Source of the DNA: Carpediemonas membranifera
Taxonomy: Eukaryota; Fornicata
Assembly (NCBI GenBank): GCA_019828565.1
Contig: JAHDYR010000069.1
Location: 248,001-312,000 of the forward strand
Direction: 5' to 3'
DNA length: 64,000 nt
The notes under the pieces were generated by a model, which ran no database searches, was not told the DNA's origin, and saw only the letters and a program-made list of their open reading frames with translations. Both the position numbers and the translations under genes were made by a program. Of the stretch, positions 9,725 to 20,134 are shown one piece after another. The first letter of the stretch is position 1; every line of letters begins with the position of its first letter.

Positions 9725-11728
9725 TCACCTGTACCCAAACGTGGAAGTGTCTGACTCCGATTCGACAGTCAACTCCTCCACCTCCAGCGGCACGATCGCC
9801 TCTATGAAGCAGACCTCCTGCCCCCTGAGTCGACTCACACCACCCCCCGCTGAGAACACGAGCAGACTCATTAATGTAAAGAGGGAGTCATTGTAGTCGG
9901 AGTCGATTGAGGGGCTGAGCGCGCATAGGTTGGCTAAGAGCACGTTTGGAGTGGAGTTTAGTGGCTCTTTGAACCTCATTCGGATCCGGAGAAAGAAGGG
10001 TTCGTGGCGCCATAGAGGTAGGATTCCTCGAATAAGCGTCTGGTTGTGAGAGATGCTGGGTTCAAACGAGTACGTGGGACCGGAGAGCATAAACTGCTTG
10101 ACTTTGACTGCGTCGAGGACACGGTCGACTTCAACCTGCGGCTGGGTGGCGCTTACTAGCTTGGAGATATGCCGCAGAGCATGGTGGGTAGCAAGATCGG
10201 CTTTCACGAATGAATCAAATGATGCCATCAAATCGCAGCCTTGGGCAGCTGACAAGAGGCCCAGCTTGGCCAGAACTTCTCTTAGGGTACGAGATTCCGC
10301 GTCCGGGAGGCCCGGGGTGAGCGTCATTCGCGACACTGCGGCCACAAGTCGGACGTTTTGGATGGTTTGGACAACTGTGTTAAGCTGCTGTACGCTCTCG
10401 TGTAAACTTTCCTTAAATTGCACCGCCGACTCCTGTTGGTCAGTGCAATCACTGAGCAGTTTGCTCGTGAAGTCAAGGAGCCTGCAGATCGATGGGCAGG
10501 CGGGTGCGAGTACTCTTTGGATCCGATCGTCTACCTCCCGCATTCCAACGAGATACGCCGCACAACTGTCAGCGATTAGACGATTAACAGTCACTCTGTC
10601 ACACTGCACCGCCATGCTCCGAGCCATTCGATCCAGCACGATAACGTGGCTCGCGTTCCAGGCAACGTGTTGGTGCGAGGTCATAGTCAGCACGGCAACC
10701 CCACCCATGGGAGTCCGCCGACTGACGGAGAGAGCTGCGTTCACATGGCAGTGTCGCATGGGCATGGGAAGAGGTCTGGCATGGACCTCGAGCCCGCGCC
10801 ACACTGGAGGGGCGGCGTAGATGTGGGGGTGGAGCTTGAAGAAGGACTTGAACGACCAGCGCTGGGACTCGACGTGTGATTGCATCGAATCGAGACCGTC
10901 GACTTCAAACATATCTGGAAATCGAGTCGACTTTCTGAGATAATCTGGGTCTACCCCGTTGCAACGTATCCAGAGGACGGCTGAGTCCACTGACCAGTCG
11001 CTATCGACCCACGCATCAGATTCTGTGCATCGTGTAACGCCGTGGGCTTCGACTACATGCACAGGCTCGTCAACTGAACGCGACACTGCAACGGTCGTAG
11101 TCATCTGCGCAAAGATCGAGTTGACCGCTCTCGAGATTCTATAGGCCGCTTCCCGAGGATCTGAGTAGTCCGGAGACCTATATAAAGCTCTGAGTGTCTC
11201 CATGTAAATGCGGCGGGCTCTCATCTCTTCCGGGTCGACGGCTACAGCCTGGGTTGAGTTATTGTCGTGCATTGTAAAGCTGTGGAGCAGGACGGACGTC
11301 GCTACTGAGTACAAGTGGTTGACGGACGGTGTGACCATTGTCACAATCAAGTGAATGCCGGCCAGCACTGCAAAGAGCGGTCGACGGTAGGGAATGGAAG
11401 CGCGGTCAGACAGGATTAGCAGTGAGATAGCCACTGGTATGACGATTATGAGCGTCTGTGGGATGGTGTAGGAGAGAAAAAGGACGGCGAGAAAGGGCGC
11501 GGGCCAGTGGGAGAGGAGGAAATTGGGGGCGAGTTTGGATGTATTTGGCGGCTTTAGGTGGTATGTGAATGTGAATATGTACTGAATAGCGTGAAAAGCG
11601 AATGATATTGTTGCTTTGGGGTCTGTGGCGATGTTTGAGAGATGGAGAGTGGCTACTACGGGCAGCGCGATAAGTATCGCAGAAAAAAGAATCACAACAT
11701 CTTCATTAGGGCTACTGAGAGTTTTCAT
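9725..11728 (-). CDS. multispan membrane protein with sensor-like cytoplasmic region
   Basis: The 667-residue protein starts at the ATG at 11728. The first 155 residues contain about five hydrophobic segments (for example VVILFSAILIALPVVATLHL and LAVLFLSYTIPQTLIIVIPV), giving a membrane-embedded N-terminal module. The rest is soluble. A globular segment at about 200-370 is followed by a helical stretch at about 410-520. The final part ends in a Gly-rich strand-loop (SAGGGVSRLRG) and IVPLEVEEL, loosely like the last ATP-lid and strand of a GHKL/histidine-kinase domain. No phosphoacceptor His box or N box is convincing, so kinase activity is not claimed. It could be a degenerate sensor protein. 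It is convergent with the nucleotidase-like gene, 94 bp away. Confidence 0.6.
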   Translation of the reverse strand: MKTLSSPNEDVVILFSAILIALPVVATLHLSNIATDPKATISFAFHAIQYIFTFTYHLKPPNTSKLAPNFLLSHWPAPFLAVLFLSYTIPQTLIIVIPVAISLLILSDRASIPYRRPLFAVLAGIHLIVTMVTPSVNHLYSVATSVLLHSFTMHDNNSTQAVAVDPEEMRARRIYMETLRALYRSPDYSDPREAAYRISRAVNSIFAQMTTTVAVSRSVDEPVHVVEAHGVTRCTESDAWVDSDWSVDSAVLWIRCNGVDPDYLRKSTRFPDMFEVDGLDSMQSHVESQRWSFKSFFKLHPHIYAAPPVWRGLEVHARPLPMPMRHCHVNAALSVSRRTPMGGVAVLTMTSHQHVAWNASHVIVLDRMARSMAVQCDRVTVNRLIADSCAAYLVGMREVDDRIQRVLAPACPSICRLLDFTSKLLSDCTDQQESAVQFKESLHESVQQLNTVVQTIQNVRLVAAVSRMTLTPGLPDAESRTLREVLAKLGLLSAAQGCDLMASFDSFVKADLATHHALRHISKLVSATQPQVEVDRVLDAVKVKQFMLSGPTYSFEPSISHNQTLIRGILPLWRHEPFFLRIRMRFKEPLNSTPNVLLANLCALSPSIDSDYNDSLFTLMSLLVFSAGGGVSRLRGQEVCFIEAIVPLEVEELTVESESDTSTFGYR

Positions 11729-12332
11729 CGGCTTCTCAGCATTCGATACTCTACAGTTGTCATCTCATCTCTTTCATTCATTCTTCTGACTGAGCCCGAC
11801 TCAGCGGCAACTCAGCGACCTCGGCTACAGGACGACCACAGTCTCTGTTACATCATGCAACGCGGCTTGTGCCGAGTGCTAGTACCTTCTGGCGCTCTCA
11901 GCATGCTGGCTGATCTGGCCGAGCGCCTGTGCCCTGTGCCTGCCCTGCCACATGAGAACATCGACTGCCGCGTGTGGCCTAGAAGAGGTGTGCGATGCTT
12001 TCATCCCCCTCTTCTGTGCGTGCTCCTGTGAGCGGGTCGACGGACCCAGGCCGGGCCCACCAGCCAGGCTTGGCAGCGGGGAACCGGCTTGAAATCAATA
12101 TCCATGGCTTGCTACATCTGACTGCGACTGGTGGCGCCTGAGTTCCAGTCATGGGACCTATCGCGCCGCTAGGGACCAGTATGGTCGCAGTCGCATCATG
12201 CGCATTTTAAGGCACTCACACAGAATGGCTTGGACAAGCATGATATGTACATAAGCTGATGATAGTCGGCCGGCCGCGATTTTGACCCGAGTTGACCTGT
12301 CGACTTCGACGACTTCACGCGAGAAGAAGAAA
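11729..12332. other. divergent intergenic region, nothing recognised
   Basis: This gap separates the divergently transcribed membrane protein and PARG-PBZ-VWA genes. The open frames in it lack family resemblance and ATG context. It presumably holds both promoters; no motif is identifiable. Confidence 0.4.
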
Positions 12333-15300
12333 ATGGATTTTGACATGCCACGACGAGCGCCTTGTGCTCTCGACGCAATGGACAATCTCTGGTACCCAGT
12401 CCTTGGCATACCGACTGGATTCTTTCTCACAGAGAGAGATGAGGCTGTTTCTAAGCTAAAGAAGACTCTGGGCGTCTCTGTCGTCGATCTAGGCGAGGTG
12501 TACTTCTTCGCAGCACTCAAGCTGGCATATGCAGTGCCAATGAGTCTATCTAAGCTCACGATGACCAATGTTATGTGCATCTTGAAAGACGGCGAAGAGC
12601 GCCACCACCTAATCATTGGCGAGCCACTCATTACACTAACAGGCGCCGTCAGCATTCAGATGTCGTGCTCAGACCTCTGTGCTGGCTTTCAGTCCCTCTG
12701 CGAGTGGGAGAAGGCGCGCTTTGGTCGGCCGACGACAACACTATCAATCGAACAGTCTTGGCTCATCTCCTCACTCGGCACGCTGACTGGCGACATAGAA
12801 GCGCTGAACATGTGCATGGAACAGGAGGAGATGGCGTTCAATGATGCACCCCCCTGCCACTTCTTCTTCCCTGGCCCAACCCTGCTGTTCGCCAATGCCC
12901 CACACTCGGCTGACGGCGAGACCCTCAGCGCATTCTTCACGGAGCATCTCAAGTGTCGTGTGGTCAGTTGCTTCACCATGCCTGAGCCAGCCGGGGCAGG
13001 AGTCCTCATCCTGCCACTCGCCGAGGACCTTGAGGCGTTGCTCGGCAACCTGCCACCTTTCCAAGGACGCCAGCTTTTCCTGATGCCTCTCGGGCACTTA
13101 CGAGCCTTCCCGCCCTCTCTCTTCGTCAGCGGCGCCCCCAAGGAGGCCATACTCACCTGTCCCGCCCTTCGCACTGAGCGTCGGGTCGCTGACTTCGAAG
13201 CCGAGGGTCTTGGTCTTGTTATCATGTATGACTCGGCCGAGACTGTCGAGTCAATCGAGCAAGACATGTTCTTCTCGCCCGAGGAGTTTACAGATGGGCA
13301 ACACACACTCGCTGTCGATTTCTACAGGGGCACGCCTGAGCGCATGATGGTCGCCCAAGACGTCGAAACCGTCCAGGATCCCGACCCAGAACCTGAGCCA
13401 GAACCTGAGCCCGAGAAGACCTACAGCTCACTCGCCCTCGACACCAGAGACGTCTTCCTCATCGACCGCGACTCGCTCCTGTTCATGACCCGCACCGAGT
13501 TCCCCCTCTACCGGACCGACTCAAACACCAGGCCGACCCTCATTGGCGTGATGGCCCACACACTCGGATGTATCCAGGCCGAGGAGTACGTCACAGCCAA
13601 GGGGCCAGAGCGTCTCATGCCGTCGAGGATGCGGAACTATCAGTATAGCATGGCCGACATCGACGAGTACGGCATGCTTGCGCACTTTCCCGAGGGCCAC
13701 CTCGAAGGGTCAGTCCGCGTCCAGCAGCAGGACTGCCTCGTGGTAGTTTCCAAGCTCAGTAATAAGCACCCTGGGGAGTGTATCGCGTGCCTCAACATGG
13801 CTAATGAGACCCGCGTCGGCGGGGGCTACAACACGGGCGCCCGGGCACAAGAGGAGGAGCTCATGCGCCGTACCACTCTCTCGTTTGCCCTCGACAAGCG
13901 CACCGCTCAGTTTTCGAGCACTTTAAGGACTGACTATCCCGAATACCCGTGGGTCTCGGACGTCGTCTTCACGACCGACGTGGAGCTCTTCAGGAAGTCC
14001 ACCGTGAACCAATACGACTTCATGTCCCGCCCCGTCAAGTTCGGAGTCGTTTCAACGGCAGCAGTCCAGAACCCGGCGACGATCAACCTCGGAGGAACTG
14101 ATTACCTCAGCTGCGAGGAGGATTCCACCCTCCTCACCCGTAGGATACATATCCTGTTCCGTGCGTGCATCAAGCACGGGGTCCAGCACCTCGTGCTGTC
14201 TGCCCTAGGGTGTGGCGCCTTCAGGAACCCCGTATGTCACGTCGCCTGGGTCTTCCGTAATGTTTTGCCACTCTACCGCCAGCACTTCAAGAGTATTACC
14301 TTCGCCATCATGGGTGATAACTTTGATCCATTCAAAAACGTCATTCTTCGAGCCGGACTCAAGAAGTTCACTGAGCCTCTCGATTCACGCTTTGATCTGA
14401 AGTACAAGTGCAACAACCCGAAGTGTCACCTTCGCGGCAATTTGGCTCACGAGTCATGCCTCTTCCACGTCCAAAAGTGCCCCAATGGCGTCAAATGCCC
14501 ACTGATTGGCTCAGACACACGCGAGGGGTCGGCCCACAACGCCCTTTTCACCCACCCCATTGTCCGGCCATGCAACAAGGGCGGCGAGTGCAAGGATTTC
14601 AGCGAGGACCACTGCGACCTGTTCACACACCCGCCCGACTGCAAGTACGGCGGTATGTGCAATGAACTGGCCGACCCGGTCCACTGTAAGAAGTTCCGTC
14701 ACCACGAGCAGCATTGCCTTTACGGACCGATGTGCACTAAAGTGCTCGATCATGCCCACTTTGAGTCGCACGGCCACGGGATTGTAGCCGCCAAGCCGGG
14801 CGACGAGCACAGCCTGGTCGACCCAGACAAGTCCGGTCTCCACATCTGCCCGTACGCCTCGAACTGCCAGCATTTCCAGAAGTTCCTTCAAGGCGATGAC
14901 AGTGCTGAGGTCCACAAGCACATGGCAAAGCATGTCCACCAGTTCTGGCCCGAATGCAGACACGGCGAGGGCTGTACGAGCAAGAACAGCGCGCACTACG
15001 ACGAGTTTGCCCACCCAGGCTGCCGCAAGTCCCGCTTCCCCTGCCGCTACGGCCTGGGATGTCGCGACATTTCCGACCCAGCCCACCTCTGCAAGTACGC
15101 CCACCCCGTCCGTGACGTTCCATACGCCTCGTTCACTGCCAATGAGCGCGTGTTCAAGCTCTCGTTCACTGAGAACGTCAAGCGCGTGCTCGAGCTCCAA
15201 AAGTCGTCTTCCTTCGTTTCAAAAGTCCACCCCAAGACACTGGTGACCATCTTCGAGCTCATCTCCCAGCTGAGGCCGACCCACAGATGTAATGCCGAGA

Positions 15301-18230
15301 TCTTCGCCTCTGTTCTCGACCATGGATACTTTATGTCCCGTCTGAACATGACTCGACTCGCACACGCCAGCGATGACCTCACCGCCCTCGCTGTCACAAA
15401 CCCCGAGCTGCTCGCCATCATTGACTCCAGCTCGACTGACAACCGCGAAGACTTGCTTCAACTGGCGCGAAGGGCTATCAAGTACGAACATGCTGTCACA
15501 TTCAACCTGGAGCACGAGCGTGCCCGTGCCAGAACCCAGCGAGATATGAGCCGCGACCAAGTGTCCAAACGAACGAGCCAGGAGATCGACAAGTTTGCCA
15601 AGCGCCTCGCCCAGGCCAGCAAGGTCCTCTACGACTCAACCCTGCCCGCCGAATCCCACGCACTAAGCCCAGTAGTAACACCCACCCTTGCCACACCCGT
15701 TTCAGCTCGCCCGGGCATCGGCTACGAGGTAGACAAGACGATGGGGACGGATGACACAGTCTTCTCGATCCTCGGACCCAACAGCTTCCACCGCTACGGC
15801 GAAGTCTACATTGTTTTCAAGTCTTCCTTGCTCGCCCACCCCCACACCTGGGCACACATGCTCGCAGCTACGTTCTGGAACACTCAGGGGCCGACACAGT
15901 TCAAGCGGTGGGGTCACGGTCACCTCAACATGCCCAAGGCCGGCGCTGACCGGGTCGACTACTATTACGATCATATAATGCACCTCAGCCTGGTCGAGAC
16001 AAGGAGGGCCTTGGCGTTCGAGCTCGCCTGTGCTGTGCTGAAGCGCGGGGTCGACCTCAGCGGCGAGTTGAGCCGAGACAAGCTGCTCGCCAAGATCCTG
16101 CCGCTGATGGTCAGTAACACGACCGAACTGAATTCCCACCACATGATTGAATGCCACCTACCCTCCCGCGTCTCCATCGACCATATCGCTGCCATTTATC
16201 TCAGCAAGAGCACGTTCCGTAAGCTCCCCGGCGCCGGCAAGCAGACCATCGACCGCCTGAATAAGATGAGTTCCCACAATCTTCTCCACATCCACGACTC
16301 TGACGGCGCTGACACCACGGAGATGTATGAAGGAAGTATCAGCCCCAAACCGTGCAAGTCGAAGCTCTCGCTCAACCTCCACCCGAGCGACGATGAGGTC
16401 CGTCTCCCAATGACCTGGCGCCCGGGCCACACCCAGGCCCTCAGGGTCACAGCAGTCGGCGCTGCCCCCCTGCGTCTTCGTCTCGTGTCCCATGGCCAAA
16501 CCGCGATCATTGACCTGGTTTCCGAGGGTCACACCGAGGTACGGGTGGGCACCAGCGTCTTGGGGATGTCCCAGCTGTCCTCTACCATCGATTGCGGGGC
16601 CGAGCGCGAGTACCACGTCAGTTGGACTAAGGGGACGAGGGAGCTCAAGGTCTACCGCCTGGGAAGCTCCCTGGTCCATTATACCCCGATTGAATGCAAG
16701 CTTGACGATATTACCGGCCATTTCTCCAACGTTGTGATCGAGAACCGAGCCAAGAGCGATGGCTTGACTGTTTCAGTCAGATTCGACTGCGCATCAAAGC
16801 CACCCGAAGCTCAGGCGATCCCCCAAGCCCTGCTCGACCGCCTCATGGAGCTGCGCAAACCGGTTGACCCCTGGAGAAGATCCAAGACCCCAACTAGAAG
16901 GAAGAGCATTCAGGGAACTGCCCAGAGAGTCGAGCTGCCCATCTGCCGCCACCCACACCTGTGCGAGGAGCGGGGCGACCCATACCACTGCGCCAACTAT
17001 CGTCACGTGTGCGTGTTTGGCTCTGGCTGTCCTAAACAGCACGAGGAGAAGCACTCGCGGCAATTCATCCACGTGCACCTCGAGAAGTGCGTGTACGGTG
17101 TCGCATGCCGGCGTCTGAAGGACATCGAGCACCGGCTGACCCACTCCCACGGGAGCTCGATCGAGACCATCCCCACGAGGCCCTGCAAGTACGGTGTCAA
17201 GTGCGACCGGTCGACCTGCACTTACCTCCACGCCAAGCCGGACGACGATCCTGGCATGAGCATCCACGAGGGTGAAAAGATGCGCGATGCTGGCACGAAG
17301 CAGTCAAGTGTGTCGCGGCCAACCCCCGTCCGATCCCGGAACACTTTTCTTAAGAGCGCGTCCAAGTTCTTTTCCTCAAAGGATTCAACGACTAAGAGGT
17401 CGTCATACTCGAGCAAAGCAGGGGCGAGCGATGAGCGGCCTCGTGAAGTCAAACCAGGCGCATCTGAGCGCGACAAGCACAGTTCCGGCGTCAAGGCTGC
17501 CCTAGCGTCGCTCGACCTGACCCGCACCGGCTTCGGCAAGGGCGACCGTGACCAGCAAGTTGTCTTTATTCTGGATGCCACAGGGTCTATGGGAGGGCTC
17601 ATTCGAACGACCGGAGACAACATCGTCAAGATCGCCACAGAGCTGAGCAAGAAGTACCAAGAGATGGCATACGACGTCGGGTACAAGTACGACGTCAGCG
17701 TCCGCTTTGCTGTGGTTGCATACCGCGACATCGGCGACAGCCCCATGGTCGAGGCGATGGATTTCACGGATGACTTGGGCCGACTCACCTCATTCACACG
17801 CGAACTGAGCGCCAGCGGCGGGGGCGACTACCCAGAGAACATCTGCGCGGGCATCGATCGCGCCCTCACGCTGAGTTGGCAGGAAAAGGGTGTTCGGACA
17901 GCCATGATCTGGGGCGACGCCCCCAACCACTGGATTTCGACTGCACGACTCAGGGGTGACTCGCATCCCGAGAAAGACGAGTTCGGGCAGCCATGGTCGA
18001 CTAGATTCAATAATATCTTGGCCAAATCAGCTGAGATGAAGGTCGGCTACAGATTCTTCGATCTCCGGCCTGATCGTGACACATTCAAGGAAATGAAGGA
18101 CCTCTTTGCTGGCAAGCTTGGGGCCACGTCTGCAGTCATCGCCTCGGTGGGCGGTGGTACAGAATCATACCTCGATGCGGCTGTGTCGGGCGCGGAGGAG
18201 AGCTACGCTGCCACGTTGGACAAGATGTAG
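12333..18230 (+). CDS. giant fusion: microbial-type PARG domain, about 12 PBZ-like zinc fingers and VWA domain
   Basis: The 1,965-residue protein starts at the ATG at 12333. The region before it is open but begins with TTG. Residues 1 to about 345 are unassigned and are followed by an acidic Pro/Glu run. At about 470-640 is a TIGR02452-type glycohydrolase (macrodomain fold) with the PARG signature GGG-x7-QEE at 496-508, then FTTDVELFR and LVLSALGCGAFRNP. Residues 691-925 hold about eight fingers of pattern C-x5-C-x6-12-[HC]-x4-5-H, for example CRHGEGCTSKNSAHYDEFAH and CRYGLGC. This matches the poly(ADP-ribose)-binding PBZ motif. An unassigned globular domain (1133-1300) and a beta-rich segment follow. 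Four more fingers are at 1538-1635, and a C-terminal VWA domain (1742-1930) has the MIDAS start DATGSMGG at 1748. Predicted role (inference): binding and trimming poly(ADP-ribose) while scaffolding partners through the VWA domain. No PARP catalytic domain is seen. Confidence 0.85.
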   Translation: MDFDMPRRAPCALDAMDNLWYPVLGIPTGFFLTERDEAVSKLKKTLGVSVVDLGEVYFFAALKLAYAVPMSLSKLTMTNVMCILKDGEERHHLIIGEPLITLTGAVSIQMSCSDLCAGFQSLCEWEKARFGRPTTTLSIEQSWLISSLGTLTGDIEALNMCMEQEEMAFNDAPPCHFFFPGPTLLFANAPHSADGETLSAFFTEHLKCRVVSCFTMPEPAGAGVLILPLAEDLEALLGNLPPFQGRQLFLMPLGHLRAFPPSLFVSGAPKEAILTCPALRTERRVADFEAEGLGLVIMYDSAETVESIEQDMFFSPEEFTDGQHTLAVDFYRGTPERMMVAQDVETVQDPDPEPEPEPEPEKTYSSLALDTRDVFLIDRDSLLFMTRTEFPLYRTDSNTRPTLIGVMAHTLGCIQAEEYVTAKGPERLMPSRMRNYQYSMADIDEYGMLAHFPEGHLEGSVRVQQQDCLVVVSKLSNKHPGECIACLNMANETRVGGGYNTGARAQEEELMRRTTLSFALDKRTAQFSSTLRTDYPEYPWVSDVVFTTDVELFRKSTVNQYDFMSRPVKFGVVSTAAVQNPATINLGGTDYLSCEEDSTLLTRRIHILFRACIKHGVQHLVLSALGCGAFRNPVCHVAWVFRNVLPLYRQHFKSITFAIMGDNFDPFKNVILRAGLKKFTEPLDSRFDLKYKCNNPKCHLRGNLAHESCLFHVQKCPNGVKCPLIGSDTREGSAHNALFTHPIVRPCNKGGECKDFSEDHCDLFTHPPDCKYGGMCNELADPVHCKKFRHHEQHCLYGPMCTKVLDHAHFESHGHGIVAAKPGDEHSLVDPDKSGLHICPYASNCQHFQKFLQGDDSAEVHKHMAKHVHQFWPECRHGEGCTSKNSAHYDEFAHPGCRKSRFPCRYGLGCRDISDPAHLCKYAHPVRDVPYASFTANERVFKLSFTENVKRVLELQKSSSFVSKVHPKTLVTIFELISQLRPTHRCNAEIFASVLDHGYFMSRLNMTRLAHASDDLTALAVTNPELLAIIDSSSTDNREDLLQLARRAIKYEHAVTFNLEHERARARTQRDMSRDQVSKRTSQEIDKFAKRLAQASKVLYDSTLPAESHALSPVVTPTLATPVSARPGIGYEVDKTMGTDDTVFSILGPNSFHRYGEVYIVFKSSLLAHPHTWAHMLAATFWNTQGPTQFKRWGHGHLNMPKAGADRVDYYYDHIMHLSLVETRRALAFELACAVLKRGVDLSGELSRDKLLAKILPLMVSNTTELNSHHMIECHLPSRVSIDHIAAIYLSKSTFRKLPGAGKQTIDRLNKMSSHNLLHIHDSDGADTTEMYEGSISPKPCKSKLSLNLHPSDDEVRLPMTWRPGHTQALRVTAVGAAPLRLRLVSHGQTAIIDLVSEGHTEVRVGTSVLGMSQLSSTIDCGAEREYHVSWTKGTRELKVYRLGSSLVHYTPIECKLDDITGHFSNVVIENRAKSDGLTVSVRFDCASKPPEAQAIPQALLDRLMELRKPVDPWRRSKTPTRRKSIQGTAQRVELPICRHPHLCEERGDPYHCANYRHVCVFGSGCPKQHEEKHSRQFIHVHLEKCVYGVACRRLKDIEHRLTHSHGSSIETIPTRPCKYGVKCDRSTCTYLHAKPDDDPGMSIHEGEKMRDAGTKQSSVSRPTPVRSRNTFLKSASKFFSSKDSTTKRSSYSSKAGASDERPREVKPGASERDKHSSGVKAALASLDLTRTGFGKGDRDQQVVFILDATGSMGGLIRTTGDNIVKIATELSKKYQEMAYDVGYKYDVSVRFAVVAYRDIGDSPMVEAMDFTDDLGRLTSFTRELSASGGGDYPENICAGIDRALTLSWQEKGVRTAMIWGDAPNHWISTARLRGDSHPEKDEFGQPWSTRFNNILAKSAEMKVGYRFFDLRPDRDTFKEMKDLFAGKLGATSAVIASVGGGTESYLDAAVSGAEESYAATLDKM

Positions 18231-18857
18231 GTGGTTTCAAGGGTGTAAACTGGTTAAATACGTAACGCTTATCACAGTTATGTCGAGTGCCTCGGCCTGG
18301 GTTGCATGCCATTGGTGGCATACTTTCACGTTCACCCACGCCGATTTGATCCGACTATTGGCGCCGATGGACGTGTCCACACAAGAGCGTGGTCAGGAGA
18401 TTATGTGTGCCCATGGGGCGGCAGCTTGGGCTGTCCTGTGCAACATGCCATTATTCCACCACACACTCTTGGAAGGTGAAATCCATGATTCTGCACTTGT
18501 GTTTCTGATTAATGTCCTCTAGAGCGTACAGACCCTCGTTTCCATCGCCCTTTTACTATCAATGCGAGCTCCTGGCTTAGAACCCACCGGTCACTACGCC
18601 ACAGACGATGTCTGTCGTCACGGCAGGAGTAGTAGTGCTGCAGGTGTTCGACTCCCTCCCTCCATCAGCTAGTCCTGTAGGCGAAGCGCCTCCTCGTTGG
18701 TTTCCCATGTTTCTATGAACGAATGAATGTGTGGTGGCTAAAGTGCTTTGACCAAATTTGTGATTTACGTGTTACGTGTGTAGAGAGGTCGGTTTAGACC
18801 ATATTAGCCATAGGGTGAAACCTGTAAAGCATTCCGAGCCACGGTTCCGAACTACAA
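18231..18857. other. intergenic stretch before the dispersed repeat
   Basis: This is the 3' flank of the PARG-PBZ-VWA gene. It contains scattered short hairpins (for example GGCGAAGCGCC near 18680) but no tRNA or coding frame that can be supported. Whether the segment just before 18858 belongs to a longer element cannot be told, because the second repeat copy does not include it. Confidence 0.4.
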
Positions 18858-19045
18858 AATCAGCGCGGGTCAGCGTTTATCTCGGGTGCCGGGACAGCCT
18901 CATGTCGGGGCCGGGCACTAGGGGAGGAGTGCCCGGTAGCCCTAAAAAGAACAACCACAGCCGGGGCTATGCTGACGACTCCGCTTGACTCCACCCGATC
19001 CGCACGCGATCCTGTGATTGGGCCGCCAAATATTTTGGCCGCCGC
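18858..19045 (+). repeat. 188-bp dispersed repeat, copy 1
   Basis: This is almost identical to the reverse complement of 45117-45305. By eye I see one substitution (CCTCATGTC against CCTCGTGTC) and one A missing from a homopolymer. It contains a perfect 9-bp hairpin stem (CCGGGCACT at 18911-18919, AGTGCCCGG at 18928-18936, 8-nt loop). It ends in GGCCGCC-AAATATTTT-GGCCGCC. No reading frame longer than a few codons is conserved between copies, and no target-site duplication is visible at either end. It may be a short non-autonomous element, the end of a larger mobile element, or a structured RNA. Confidence 0.85.
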
Positions 19046-19249
19046 GCCGATGACTTGTGTGGTGTGCTATTTGGCAGCAGCATGACGGCGGTTATTGGGT
19101 CTCATAAGGTCAATCCTCGATACCTCCTCTAGAGGTCCTGGCCACACCCCGCAGTGGGCCAGCCTGATGGCTACGACAGCCAGGGATCGCGAGCCAAGTC
19201 CAGCAAAAGTCTATAATGACCCAAGCTACTGTCACGTCATGCCTAGTGC

Positions 19250-19939
19250 TCACAACAGCCAGATCACGACCCGCTTCACCACTCGGGCCGTCTGACTCAG
19301 CCACGGCCATACCCAGCCCGAACACCACGCCGGCCTCAGACGCCGCGGTTTCTTGCGAACGGGGGTCGACTCCTCAGTTACAGGCACCAGTATAGTAGTG
19401 GATATATTGAGGCCATCATCCTTGAACGCCTCATGCGACAACCTAAGGGTACTTGGGTATGACGTGCCGATAAAAGACCGCGAGTTCTCTGAGAAAATAG
19501 GCCCGCCCGTGTGCGTCAGTGTGGTATACGAGGGCGTGTCGGTACGCTCCATTCCGTTGAGACTCGTGAGCGAGTCAAGAGAAGGGAATGTGCCGCTTGA
19601 CCCGTTTTCCATCATGGCGAGGTGGGATGCACCGTGATTATGTCTGTATCTTGGTATATATCGGGCAGACTCGATGACTCTGGGGCTTGGGAGAGATTCG
19701 TCGCTGGGGAAGTGAGATTTTCGCGTGTTCAAGCTGTTTTCGGGGGAGCATTTGAGGCCGATATCACGCCAGTCTTGTTTGATGGCCTCACGAATGTCTT
19801 TGAGGCTTCTGTGCAAGATGGCGGCGATTTCTTTTGCCTCGTGTCCTTCTCTAGCGAGGATAATGGCCATTGCTGTTTCAGTTACTGATAACCGATGAAA
19901 TAGGCCAGGAATAGCTCTATGAAGAGGCGCATACCTCAT
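19250..19939 (-). CDS. small protein with helix-turn-helix-like segment
   Basis: The 229-residue protein starts at the ATG at 19939; the frame upstream is open but has no ATG. Residues 17-57 (VTETAMAIILAREGHEAKEI, then AAILHRSLKDIREAI) fit a helix-turn-helix of the region-4/homeodomain-like kind, with a small-residue turn between two amphipathic helices. The middle is Ser/Thr-rich and probably disordered. The C-terminus is basic then hydrophobic (KKPRRLRPAW followed by VVKRVVIWLL). DNA binding is a reasonable guess, but the family is not recognised. The dispersed repeat lies about 200 bp beyond its 3' end. Confidence 0.5.
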   Translation of the reverse strand: MRYAPLHRAIPGLFHRLSVTETAMAIILAREGHEAKEIAAILHRSLKDIREAIKQDWRDIGLKCSPENSLNTRKSHFPSDESLPSPRVIESARYIPRYRHNHGASHLAMMENGSSGTFPSLDSLTSLNGMERTDTPSYTTLTHTGGPIFSENSRSFIGTSYPSTLRLSHEAFKDDGLNISTTILVPVTEESTPVRKKPRRLRPAWCSGWVWPWLSQTARVVKRVVIWLL

Positions 19940-20134
19940 CTTGATCGTGTCACCTCCTCTACAGCAATGCCGTCGAGTGGTCGAGTCGTTTAAAGTCGAG
20001 ACGGGACTGTTTTCTGGAAATTCGAACGTGCTGGCGTCGATCAATCCGTCGACAATATGGCCTATTCATTCGATCCTCAGTGAGACAGACGGCGTGGAGC
20101 TTTGGATTAGTGTCGACTGTATTTACCACTATTC

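Noticed and set aside
9725-11728. Functional sensor histidine kinase
   Set aside because: Only a weak Gly-rich ending resembles a GHKL domain. No phosphoacceptor His motif or N box is found.
14511-15200. Long antisense open frame opposite the PBZ-like fingers
   Set aside because: It mirrors the Cys/His finger codons of the sense strand and resembles no family.
18790-18905. Possible 5S rRNA or tRNA-like sequence (TTCCGAACTACAAAATCAGCGCGG resembles the middle of 5S rRNA)
   Set aside because: The ends do not form helix I, the 3' half does not follow the 5S pattern, and the second repeat copy lacks the 5' part. A covariance-model search would decide.
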